In this document: positions 1 to 6,197 of the stretch, one piece after another | How the letters are laid out: each line of letters begins with the position of its first letter | Numbering within the stretch: the stretch's first letter is position 1 | Source of the DNA: Pseudomonadota bacterium | Lineage (GTDB): Bacteria > Myxococcota > Polyangia > Polyangiales > Polyangiaceae | Assembly: GCA_023419055.1 (NCBI GenBank) | Contig: JAEZYO010000953.1 | Location: 1-12,912, forward strand | Direction: 5' to 3' | DNA: 12,912 nt | Program-made: the position numbers and the translations under genes | Notes under the pieces: generated by a model | The model's database searches: none | Told to the model about the DNA's origin: nothing | What the model saw: the letters and a program-made list of their open reading frames with translations, nothing else

Positions 1-1
1 C

Positions 2-775
2 GCCCACTTCGACGACTTCGTGGAGGCCTACTGGCAGAAGCGGCAGCGCCGGGGAGTGACCGAGATCGTCGCGCGCAAGGAGCTCAGGCGCTCGCGCACC
101 GCGTTCGGCTTGATGATGGTCGAGCACGGCCACGCCGACGGCCTCGTCGCCGGCGTTCGCCAGGATTACCCGGCCACCATTCGTCCGGCGCTCCAGATCA
201 TCGGGGTGCGGGAGGGCGTGCGCCGCGCGTCTGGCATGTACATGGTGGTGACCAAGGCCGGCGCGCTGTTCCTCGCGGACACCACCATCAACATCGACCC
301 CGACGCGGACACCCTGGCCGAGACCGCCGTCCTCGCCGCGGACGCGGTCGCCGATCTCGGGCTCACTCCGCGCGTCGCGATGCTGAGCTTCTCGAACTTC
401 GGGGACGCGCCGCACCCTCAATCCCAGAAGGTCGCCGACGCCACGCGCATGGTGAAGGAGCGCAGGCCCGAGCTCATGGTCGACGGCGAAATGCAGGCGA
501 ACGTCGCGCTCGACGAGGAGGCGCGCGCTCCGTACCCGTTCAGCAAGTTGAAGGGCCGCGCCAACGTCCTCATCTTCCCGAACCTCGACGCCGGTAACGC
601 GGCGTACAAGCTGCTCGCCGTGACCGGCGGCGCCGACGTGGTAGGTCCCATGGTGCTCGGCCTCGCCAAGCCCGTGAACGTGCTCCAGCAAGGCGCGAGC
701 GTCGACTCCATCGTCCACATGACCGCCATCACGGTCACGCAGTCATTGCAGAAGGTACGCGCCGACGCGAGGTGA
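2..775 (+). CDS. maeB: NADP-dependent malic enzyme, C-terminal part (5' end outside window)
   Basis: This is the last 257 codons of a gene that begins left of the window; the frame is open from base 2. The protein matches the phosphotransacetylase-like C-terminal domain of MaeB-type malic enzymes, which decarboxylate malate to pyruvate with NADP+ in the cytoplasm. Visible landmarks in MaeB order are EAYWQKRQRRGVT, HADGLVAGVRQDY, LFLADTTIN, RVAMLSFSNFG, ELMVDGEMQ, a FPNLDAGN block and GLAKPVNVL near the end. These resemble E. coli MaeB more than a stand-alone Pta (AHFDDF before EAYW, and MDGEM-type spacing). In this family the domain is regulatory and lacks proven acetyltransferase activity. 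A GTG at base 20 is in frame but lies inside the conserved domain, so it is not the true start. The N-terminal malic and NAD-binding domains cannot be seen here. Confidence 0.9.
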   Translation, partial: AHFDDFVEAYWQKRQRRGVTEIVARKELRRSRTAFGLMMVEHGHADGLVAGVRQDYPATIRPALQIIGVREGVRRASGMYMVVTKAGALFLADTTINIDPDADTLAETAVLAADAVADLGLTPRVAMLSFSNFGDAPHPQSQKVADATRMVKERRPELMVDGEMQANVALDEEARAPYPFSKLKGRANVLIFPNLDAGNAAYKLLAVTGGADVVGPMVLGLAKPVNVLQQGASVDSIVHMTAITVTQSLQKVRADAR

Positions 776-1049
776 GTGAGCGTCGCTGCCTCGAGCAGCG
801 CATCGTGAGGCGCGCCGCGGGTCACGCGCGAGGCATCTCGACGCTGACGGCGTCGTGCACGAAATCGAACGGCAGCTCGCCCAGTAGGGGTCACGTTCTG
901 ATGCCGCGCGGGATGGAGGTTGGTTGCAATCTTGTGCCCGGAGCGCCTGCGCGCGTTGAGTAAGGCACCTTTGGTGCGCGGAAGCGCCTGCGGCAGGGTG
1001 AAGAGTCCGCTAAGGAGAAAGATCCCGAGGCGCTCACCCCCTTAACCGC
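776..1049. other. Intergenic region between maeB and the GH30 gene
   Basis: No convincing gene is present. A perfect short hairpin, GCACC-TTT-GGTGC, lies at 965-977. A purine-rich AAGGAGAAA-like stretch lies near 1013-1021, too far (about 28 bases) from the GH30 ATG to be its ribosome site. No T-rich terminator follows maeB. The reverse strand holds a short coding-looking piece at about 822-890, but it is closed by in-frame stops and has no start. Confidence 0.5.
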
Positions 1050-2672
1050 ATGCGACCCATGAGAACTCGAACACTCGCGCTTACCCTGATTCTCGCCGCT
1101 GGCTGTAGCTCCGAGCCGGCACGGTCGAAGAGCGGCAACTCGAGCGGTGGTAGCGGCGGAGCCTCGAGCGGCGCAGGCGGGGCCACCGCTGGCTCGGGCT
1201 CGGGCGGGGTCTCTTCGGCTTCGGGCGGAGCCGCGGGCGCGAGCGCAGGGAAGGGCGGGGCCGGAGCGGGTGGCGGCGGGGGAACGGGCGGGAGCGGCGG
1301 CGTTCCGATGGAGCCGCGGCCCGTCGTGACCGCAGAGCCCGGCACCGATCTCGTGATCATCGACCCGAGCGTGCAGCATCAATCCTTCGAGGGCTGGGGC
1401 ACGAGCTTGTGCTGGTGGGCCCACCACGTGGGCGGCTGGGCCGAAGCCAAGCGCAACGCCGTGGTCGACGCGGTCGTCGATCCCGTGGACGGCCTCGGCT
1501 ACAACATCTTTCGGTACAACATCGGCGGTGGGGAGAACCCTTCGCACGAGCACATGCAGCAGCATCGCGAGATGCCGGGGTTCCAGGATGCCGATGGCAC
1601 CTTTACTTGGGAGAAGGACGCGAACCAGCGCGCCGTGCTCTTGCGCATCGCGGAGCGCGGAACGGACCTCGTCTTCGAGGCGTTCTCGAATTCTCCACCC
1701 TACTGGATGACGAACAGCGGCTGCGCCTCCGGCAGCAGCGGCGGAGGAGACAATCTCAAGGCCGACTACTACGACGACTTCGCGCACTACCTCACCGAGG
1801 TCGTGCGCCACTATCGGGACGAGCACGACATCACCTTCCGCACCCTGGAGCCGCTGAACGAGCCGTTCGCCAACTGGTGGAAGTCGAACGGCTCCCAGGA
1901 GGGGTGTCACTTCGATCGGGCGAGCCAAGAGAAGATCATTCGAGAAGTCGCGGCCCAGCTCGCAGAGAAGGGGCTCGACGACACGGTGGTCAGCGCGTCC
2001 GACGAGAACAGCATGGACGACGCCGTTCAGAACATCGGCGCGTTCAGCGCGGAGACGCTCGGCGCCTTTCAGCAGCTCAACGTGCACTCCTACGCGGGGA
2101 GCAAGCGGAAGGAGCTTCGGGAGCTCGCCTCCCAGCTCGGTAAGCGGCTCTGGCAGTCGGAGTCGGGGCCGCTCGGACAGAGCATCAGCGACGACACGGA
2201 CGCGGCGCTCTTCATGGCGGAGCGCATCATCCGCGATCTACGGGAGCTGAAGCCGGAGGCCTGGGTGGATTGGCAATCGGGCGATCCGTCGCGCAGCTGG
2301 GCAAGCTTCACGCTCGATGACGGCGCACAGTCTTACGCGCCCATCAAGCGCTTTTACATGCACGCGGGCTTCAGCCGCTACATCCGCCCCGGCGCCACGT
2401 TCGTGGAGGTCGACGACGAGAACATGGTGGCCGCCGTCAGCGCCGACGGGCACACGCTCGCGCTCGTCATCAGGAACGGCGACCGCGAGGCGGAGCGCGC
2501 CTACACGCTCGATCTCACTCGGCTCCCGACGGTCGGTCCCGCGGCGGAGGTGCACCGCACCTCGCGTACGGAGGATCTCGAAAGGCTCGCAGACGCGACG
2601 ATCGAGGGCTACCGCGTCGTGGTCACGGTGCCCGCCTTCTCCGTCACGACTTTTGTGATCCCAATGCCCTGA
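1050..2672 (+). CDS. GH30-family glycoside hydrolase lipoprotein (endo-beta-1,6-galactanase-like)
   Basis: This is a 540-residue secreted glycosidase. Residues 1-19 form a lipoprotein signal peptide with Arg-rich start, hydrophobic core and lipobox LAAGC (Cys19 lipidated), so the enzyme should be anchored at the cell surface or periplasm. Residues 28-85 are a Gly/Ser/Ala linker. The (beta/alpha)8 catalytic domain starts around 105 with SFEGWGTSLCWWAHHVGGW, a hallmark of GH30 galactanase-like enzymes, followed by YNIFRYNIGGG (151-161) and FSNSPPYWMT (212-221). The predicted acid/base is Glu271 in LNEP (269-272), and the nucleophile is Glu371 in QSESG, the usual spacing of about 100. A beta-rich C-terminal part (about 445-540) fits the GH30 side domain. 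The substrate is inferred only; glucosylceramidase- or xylanase-type GH30 activity is possible. ATG 1059 is an alternative start nine bases downstream. No clear Shine-Dalgarno is seen. Confidence 0.88.
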   Translation: MRPMRTRTLALTLILAAGCSSEPARSKSGNSSGGSGGASSGAGGATAGSGSGGVSSASGGAAGASAGKGGAGAGGGGGTGGSGGVPMEPRPVVTAEPGTDLVIIDPSVQHQSFEGWGTSLCWWAHHVGGWAEAKRNAVVDAVVDPVDGLGYNIFRYNIGGGENPSHEHMQQHREMPGFQDADGTFTWEKDANQRAVLLRIAERGTDLVFEAFSNSPPYWMTNSGCASGSSGGGDNLKADYYDDFAHYLTEVVRHYRDEHDITFRTLEPLNEPFANWWKSNGSQEGCHFDRASQEKIIREVAAQLAEKGLDDTVVSASDENSMDDAVQNIGAFSAETLGAFQQLNVHSYAGSKRKELRELASQLGKRLWQSESGPLGQSISDDTDAALFMAERIIRDLRELKPEAWVDWQSGDPSRSWASFTLDDGAQSYAPIKRFYMHAGFSRYIRPGATFVEVDDENMVAAVSADGHTLALVIRNGDREAERAYTLDLTRLPTVGPAAEVHRTSRTEDLERLADATIEGYRVVVTVPAFSVTTFVIPMP

Positions 2673-2782
2673 GCCGCGGTCGAAGCTCACCGCTCCCACT
2701 GGAAAAGCCCCCGGTCGAACCGGCTGGCATCAGCTAGCTAACTCCGCGACTCCATTGCGAGAAACACTCCTGGACCCTGCGA

Positions 2783-2812
2783 AAGGCGTCCGACGACGCC
2801 GTCAGACGCCTT
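2783..2812. repeat. Inverted repeat downstream of the GH30 gene
   Basis: AAGGCGTC at 2783-2790 pairs perfectly with GACGCCTT at 2805-2812, with a 14-base loop. The loop contains another GACGCC (2795-2800) that could pair with the same left arm. AAGGCGTC occurs again directly at 2837-2844. There is no T-tract, so a transcript-end or RNA-stability role is only inferred. Confidence 0.45.
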
Positions 2813-3112
2813 CGCACCCAGGAGCGGCCGATTTCCAAGGCGTCAGGCGCCTCCGCAAAGCAGCGCCGGGGCCGTGACGTTCCGAGGATCGAGCAGCGCT
2901 GGGTGCGGAGCTCGATGACGACGATGTCGGGGCCATCCGCATCCTGCGAGCGGCGCGACTCATTCGGGAAGGAGCGCGTGCAAGCAGCGAAAGCGGCGCG
3001 ACGAGCGCGTCAGAGGCGTGCGCACCCTGCGGGCACGAAAGGGGGAGTGGAGGAGGGGCGAATCCTGGGTGTCGAGGCGCGTGACGAACGAGTCGCCCCG
3101 GGTGAGTTGCGT

Positions 3113-3164
3113 CGGCGGGAACCTCCGAGCTTCGCGAGGTCGGCGCTTCGACGTGGTCCCGCCG
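3113..3164 (-). repeat. Nested inverted repeat just past the GH43 stop codon
   Basis: CGGCGGGA (3113-3120) and TCCCGCCG (3157-3164) form a perfect 8-bp outer stem. Immediately inside it, ACCTC (3121-3125) pairs with GAGGT (3136-3140). The structure begins about 14 bases after the reverse-strand GH43 stop codon, the position expected for a 3'-end hairpin. No U-tract follows, so it may protect the 3' end or act with Rho rather than work as an intrinsic terminator. Confidence 0.4.
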
Positions 3165-3178
3165 CCCAAAGATACGCC

Positions 3179-5005
3179 CTAGCGCGCGGCTTCGAGCGCT
3201 ACGGCGCGGTAGACGTCCCAGGGGACCTCGATGGGCGTGCCGTGCCGCACGCCGGGGAAGAAGACGGACGAAGAGATGTCTTCCCACTGCGAGGGACTGT
3301 CGAGGTCGCCGTCGCGGGCTTGGAGCGCGCCGTAGGCACCCTCGCCGTACTTGTCGAAATAGACGAAGAGCGTGCCGTCGCGCTCGAGAAAAGAGGGGCC
3401 TTCCGCGGCGTAGCTGCCCGTGATGGGCGTCGAGGGCGCGGCTGTCCACGCGCCCTCTCCGAAGAGCTTCGTCGAGCGGAGCGCGCGCAGGTTCTTCTGC
3501 CCGTCCGCCTCGTCCTTGAGCACCATCAGGTAGCCGCCCGAGTCGGCGCGAATGGTCGCGTCGATGAAGTTTCTGCCCGGTTTTGAATACAGCACGGCCG
3601 GCGCGGTAAATTGCTGAAAGTCCTGCGTGAGCACGTAGTAGATGTCGTGCGGATCGGAGCCCTGCGTTTGATCGAGCGGCGACGACCAGAACAACAGGTA
3701 TTGCTCGCTCGCGTCATCGTAGTACGTCTCGGGCGCCCACACGTGCTCGACGTCGAGATCGACCGTGACGTAGTCGGCGTCGCTCCAGGTCACGAGATCC
3801 GGCGACGTCGCGTGGCCGAGCCCACGATCCTGGACGCAGTCGGCCTCTGCCCACGGGACGCAAGTGGTGGTCCACACCAGGTGATACTGACCGTCGGGGC
3901 CGCGCATCACGTGCGGATCGCGAAAGGAGCCTCCGCCCACCGACGGGGGCATGAAGACCTTGCCGCCGCCTCCGATGGCTCCCCAGTGCAAGCCGTCATG
4001 GCTGTGTGCGAGCCGGAGCCCGTCTCCGCGCCCCTCGCTCACTTCGACGAAGTAGGCGAAGAGGTAGTTCTTCTGCTCGGGCCTTCCGGCGCGGTAGAGC
4101 GCGAGGATCTCCGACGGATCGAGCACGCGAGAGATGAGCCCCAGATCGTCCACCGCTCCGTCCAGGAAATCGGCGCCTTCGCCGCCGTAGAGCCCGCGCC
4201 CCACCGTGATCCCCGACGTTGCCGCGAACGGCGCGCCGGGACACGTCGCCTTGCCCGACAGCGCGCCGTCCACGTAGATGCGCTGCTCTCGAGCCGAGGC
4301 GTCCTCGGTGACGACGACGTGATACCACTCGCCGGGCCGCGGCTGGATCTCCGCGCTCGCCACGCACGAGGACGCGCTCGTGGAGTCGGCGGGCAGGGTA
4401 GTGAACGAGAGGCGTCGGTCGTCACGCAGCTGCAGGTAAAAAGCGCTCACCTGCTCGCCTTCCGCGGCCACGAACGTGTCGTAGCCGTCGAGCTCTTCGA
4501 GCTTGACCCAGGCGGACACGGAGAAGTCCGAGGAAGTGTCCAGCACGGGCTCGGACGTGCGCGCGCTGCTCGAGGTGCCCGAAAGGATCAGGTGCTCGCC
4601 GGAGGGGCCGGCGCCGAGCGTTGCACCCTCGAGCGTGAGCTCCGCCTCTCCGCGAAGGGGCGCGATCTTGCCCGCCTCCTCGTTCTCGAAGTCCCAGAAC
4701 ACCTCGAACTCGGAGAGAAGCGCGCTGATGTCCGGAGCGCTGACGGAGCCTGCCGAGCCTCCGCTGCCCCCGTTCGGCGCTCCGCCCGTGCCGCTACCTC
4801 CGCTCACGCCGCCCGCTCCTGCCTGACCGCTCGCGCCCGCTCCGGTGCCCCCCGTGGGTGCTCCGCCGCCCGCGCCGGAAGCGCCAGCGCCGCCAGCGGC
4901 CGCTCCCCCCGTGTTCGTCGAGTCGCCGACCGATTGCGTGCTTTCGCACGACACGAGCAACGCGGTGAAGACGACGCCGGCGTGCAACGAACGGTCGAAG
5001 AGCAT
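3179..5005 (-). CDS. LamG-GH43-like glycosidase lipoprotein
   Basis: This is a 608-residue secreted protein. The signal peptide ends in LVSC (Cys20, lipobox). Residues 30-88 are a Gly/Ala/Ser linker. Residues about 100-308 are a LamG/concanavalin-like jelly roll, with FSVSAWVKLEEL (161-172), GEWYHVVVTED (225-235), QRIYVDGALSG (241-251) and DGAVDDLGLISRVLD (282-296); such domains often bind carbohydrate. Residues about 314-605 form a five-bladed propeller of the GH43 type: FRDPHVMRG (361-369), LGHATSPDLVTWSD (396-409), VWAPETYYDD (422-431), FIDATI (480-485) and EGPSFL (535-540). By family logic Asp363 and Glu535 are candidate base and acid. The usual third Asp in the WAPD motif is Glu426 here, so activity and substrate are uncertain. 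Arabinosidase, galactanase or related activity is possible. It converges with the GH30 gene. Confidence 0.82.
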   Translation of the reverse strand: MLFDRSLHAGVVFTALLVSCESTQSVGDSTNTGGAAAGGAGASGAGGGAPTGGTGAGASGQAGAGGVSGGSGTGGAPNGGSGGSAGSVSAPDISALLSEFEVFWDFENEEAGKIAPLRGEAELTLEGATLGAGPSGEHLILSGTSSSARTSEPVLDTSSDFSVSAWVKLEELDGYDTFVAAEGEQVSAFYLQLRDDRRLSFTTLPADSTSASSCVASAEIQPRPGEWYHVVVTEDASAREQRIYVDGALSGKATCPGAPFAATSGITVGRGLYGGEGADFLDGAVDDLGLISRVLDPSEILALYRAGRPEQKNYLFAYFVEVSEGRGDGLRLAHSHDGLHWGAIGGGGKVFMPPSVGGGSFRDPHVMRGPDGQYHLVWTTTCVPWAEADCVQDRGLGHATSPDLVTWSDADYVTVDLDVEHVWAPETYYDDASEQYLLFWSSPLDQTQGSDPHDIYYVLTQDFQQFTAPAVLYSKPGRNFIDATIRADSGGYLMVLKDEADGQKNLRALRSTKLFGEGAWTAAPSTPITGSYAAEGPSFLERDGTLFVYFDKYGEGAYGALQARDGDLDSPSQWEDISSSVFFPGVRHGTPIEVPWDVYRAVALEAAR

Positions 5006-5013
5006 CCCGGCAG

Positions 5014-5019
5014 GTTATA
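5014..5019 (-). promoter_or_regulatory. Candidate -10 hexamer for the GH43 gene (possible leaderless mRNA)
   Basis: On the reverse strand TATAAC lies 8 bases upstream of the ATG and matches the TATAAT consensus at five of six positions. No convincing -35 hexamer lies 16-18 bases further upstream, and no Shine-Dalgarno precedes the ATG. A start of transcription at or next to the ATG would fit a leaderless mRNA. This is inference from a single hexamer. Confidence 0.3.
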
Positions 5020-5119
5020 GCTCGAATGATGCCGAGCTCGAGACCGCGTCGACAGCGTCGCGGCTCACCAGAATCTTGCGTTCCGAGCGCGCGCGCCCGG
5101 GGCCTTGGGCGCCGCTCGC

Positions 5120-6034
5120 TCAGTAGCGCGGCACGCTAGGATCCACCTCGAGTGACCACGCGTCGATGCCGCCGGTGAGGTTGTAGACCTCGCGAAAGCC
5201 ATCCAAAACGAACTGCTCGGCGGCGCGCTGGCTGCGCACGCCGTGGTGGCAATACAGCACGAGCGGCGTGTCCTTGGGCTGCTTCTCGAGCTCTTCGAGC
5301 AGTGAGGGCTCGAGCAGGTGCGCGTCCGGAAGTTTTGCGATGGCCTGCTCTTGCGGCGTGCGGACGTCGATCAAGAGCAACTTGTCGCCCTCGCTCAGGC
5401 GCTTCTTGAGCTCCTGCGGGGTAAGGCGCTTTACCTTCGCGGGCTCGTTGGGGTTCTGAATCTTGAAGGCGAGCCCGTCCGGCGTATCGACGACATCGAT
5501 GTGCACGCCGTCCGCTCGCTGGAGCGCGCTGCGAGCGACGGCGATCTTCACGCCGGAGGCGTCGGCGATGACGTCGCGGGGATCGGGAATACCCACGGCG
5601 AGGTCGTGCTGGAAGTTCGGCGTCACGTCGAAGCGCACCGCTTCACCCGGCTCCTCGAGCGCCGCCCTGAGCTCGGCGGCCGCTCGGGGAGAGAGCGTGA
5701 TGCGCGGCGTGCTCGGCCGCGTCAGCTCGCCGAGCTTCTCCTCGAGCTCACCGGACTCGTAGAGCGCGATCATGATGTCGGACCCACCGACGAACTCGCC
5801 GCGAATATAGAGCTGCGGGATCGTCGGCCAGTTCGAGAAGCTCTTGATACCCTCTCGGAGGCTCGGGTCCTGCAGCACGTCGACGGCGAAGTAGTTCGGC
5901 AGCAGACTGTCCAACAGCTCGACGGCCTTGGCCGAGAACCCGCAGGCCGGGCGACCTCGACTGCCCTTCATGAAAAGGACGACCGGGTGGCTCTCGATGA
6001 GGTGCTGAATTCTTTCCTGAGCGGACAACTGCAT
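5120..6034 (-). CDS. Monothiol glutaredoxin / A-type-like / rhodanese fusion protein
   Basis: A 304-residue cytoplasmic three-domain protein. Residues 1-105 are a Grx4-class monothiol glutaredoxin with active-site CGFS (31-34), cis-Pro loop TIPQLYI (71-77) and GGSD (83-86); such proteins bind [2Fe-2S] clusters with glutathione. Residues 111-196 resemble A-type Fe-S carriers (IscA/HesB fold): ITLSPRAAAEL, GVKIAVARSAL and GLAFKIQNPN. This segment contains no cysteine, so the carrier's cluster ligands are absent. Residues 204-304 are a rhodanese domain with LLLIDVRTPQE (219-229), active-site loop CHHGVRS (Cys262) and NLTGGIDAW (285-293). Together they suggest a role in iron-sulfur cluster or sulfur handling; the exact role is unknown. 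The ATG is preceded by a perfect 15-bp palindrome (6046-6060) and no clear Shine-Dalgarno. The GH43 gene follows 114 bases downstream on the same strand, probably as a separate unit. Confidence 0.88.
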   Translation of the reverse strand: MQLSAQERIQHLIESHPVVLFMKGSRGRPACGFSAKAVELLDSLLPNYFAVDVLQDPSLREGIKSFSNWPTIPQLYIRGEFVGGSDIMIALYESGELEEKLGELTRPSTPRITLSPRAAAELRAALEEPGEAVRFDVTPNFQHDLAVGIPDPRDVIADASGVKIAVARSALQRADGVHIDVVDTPDGLAFKIQNPNEPAKVKRLTPQELKKRLSEGDKLLLIDVRTPQEQAIAKLPDAHLLEPSLLEELEKQPKDTPLVLYCHHGVRSQRAAEQFVLDGFREVYNLTGGIDAWSLEVDPSVPRY

Positions 6035-6045
6035 TGGATTGGTGG

Positions 6046-6060
6046 CAGGCTAGTAGCCTG
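6046..6060. promoter_or_regulatory. Perfect 15-bp palindrome, candidate operator
   Basis: CAGGCTA-G-TAGCCTG is a perfect inverted repeat with a single central base. It sits 12 bases upstream of the glutaredoxin-fusion ATG, in the divergent region shared with the methyltransferase gene. It could be a repressor site or, in the RNA, only a very tight hairpin. No regulator is encoded nearby that would point to its ligand. Confidence 0.4.
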
Positions 6061-6111
6061 GATTACGACGGAGCTTGAGAAAAACCTTTACGGCAGAACT
6101 CGGCCCACACT

Positions 6112-6157
6112 TAGGGATAGGGAGCAGCGACCGCTGTGTCACCCCTACGGGTAAGGA
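6112..6157 (+). promoter_or_regulatory. Structured leader before the homocysteine methyltransferase gene
   Basis: Two tandem TAGGG copies (6112-6116, 6118-6122) can pair with CCCTA at 6143-6147, enclosing a hairpin CAGC-GACC-GCTG (6125-6136). The same CCC bases can instead form ACCC-CTAC-GGGT (6141-6152), which touches the TAAGGA (6152-6157) ribosome-site-like sequence. Mutually exclusive pairings next to a ribosome site are typical of leader regulation. I cannot match it to any known SAM, SAH or cobalamin riboswitch consensus. Confidence 0.3.
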
Positions 6158-6161
6158 TTTC

Positions 6162-6197
6162 ATGAAGATGCGAGCTTTCGAGGGTAAGCGCGGATGA
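6162..6197 (+). other. Candidate 11-codon leader ORF overlapping the methyltransferase start
   Basis: An ATG at 6162, preceded by TAAGGA with a 4-base gap, opens a short frame reading MKMRAFEGKRG. Its TGA (6195-6197) overlaps the next gene's ATG as ATGA. Such an overlap could couple translation of the two. It may also be chance; the peptide has no recognisable signature such as a Met or Cys run. Confidence 0.3.
6180..6184 (+). promoter_or_regulatory. Ribosome binding site of the homocysteine methyltransferase gene
   Basis: GAGGG ends 9 bases before ATG 6194 and supports that start. The nearby upstream ATGs (6162, 6168) are in another frame. Confidence 0.55.

Larger units (their letters stand above)
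2673..3178. other. Gene-free spacer between convergent GH30 and GH43 genes
   Basis: About 500 bases without a supportable gene. It holds several inverted repeats close to the two stop codons: CCGGT-CGA-ACCGG at 2711-2723, an 8-bp stem at 2783-2812 and a nested structure at 3113-3164. None is followed by a T-run, so they are not classic intrinsic terminators. A 91-codon open frame on the reverse strand (3009 to 2737, stop at 2734-2736) has no usable start codon. Confidence 0.5.

Noticed and set aside
822..890. Short reverse-strand coding-looking segment (ELPFDFVHDAVSVEMPRA)
   Set aside because: It is only about 22 codons between two in-frame stops with no start; chance is as likely as a relic.
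965..1021. Possible riboswitch-like structure before the GH30 gene
   Set aside because: Only a 5-bp hairpin is clear; no match to any riboswitch consensus I know, and no metabolic reason for one.
891..2087. 398-codon reverse open frame opposite the GH30 gene
   Set aside because: It is a shadow of the GH30 gene whose linker codons remove stops from the other strand; it has no motifs.
2734..3009. 91-codon reverse open frame in the GH30/GH43 spacer that reads as if coding (for example GPDIVVIELRTQRCSIL)
   Set aside because: It has no start codon or ribosome site, is bounded by stops and has no family I recognise. It could be a gene relic, but the evidence is too thin to annotate.
3611..5020. 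469-codon forward open frame opposite the GH43 gene
   Set aside because: The reverse strand encodes a clear lipoprotein with LamG and propeller motifs; the forward product has no recognisable domain.
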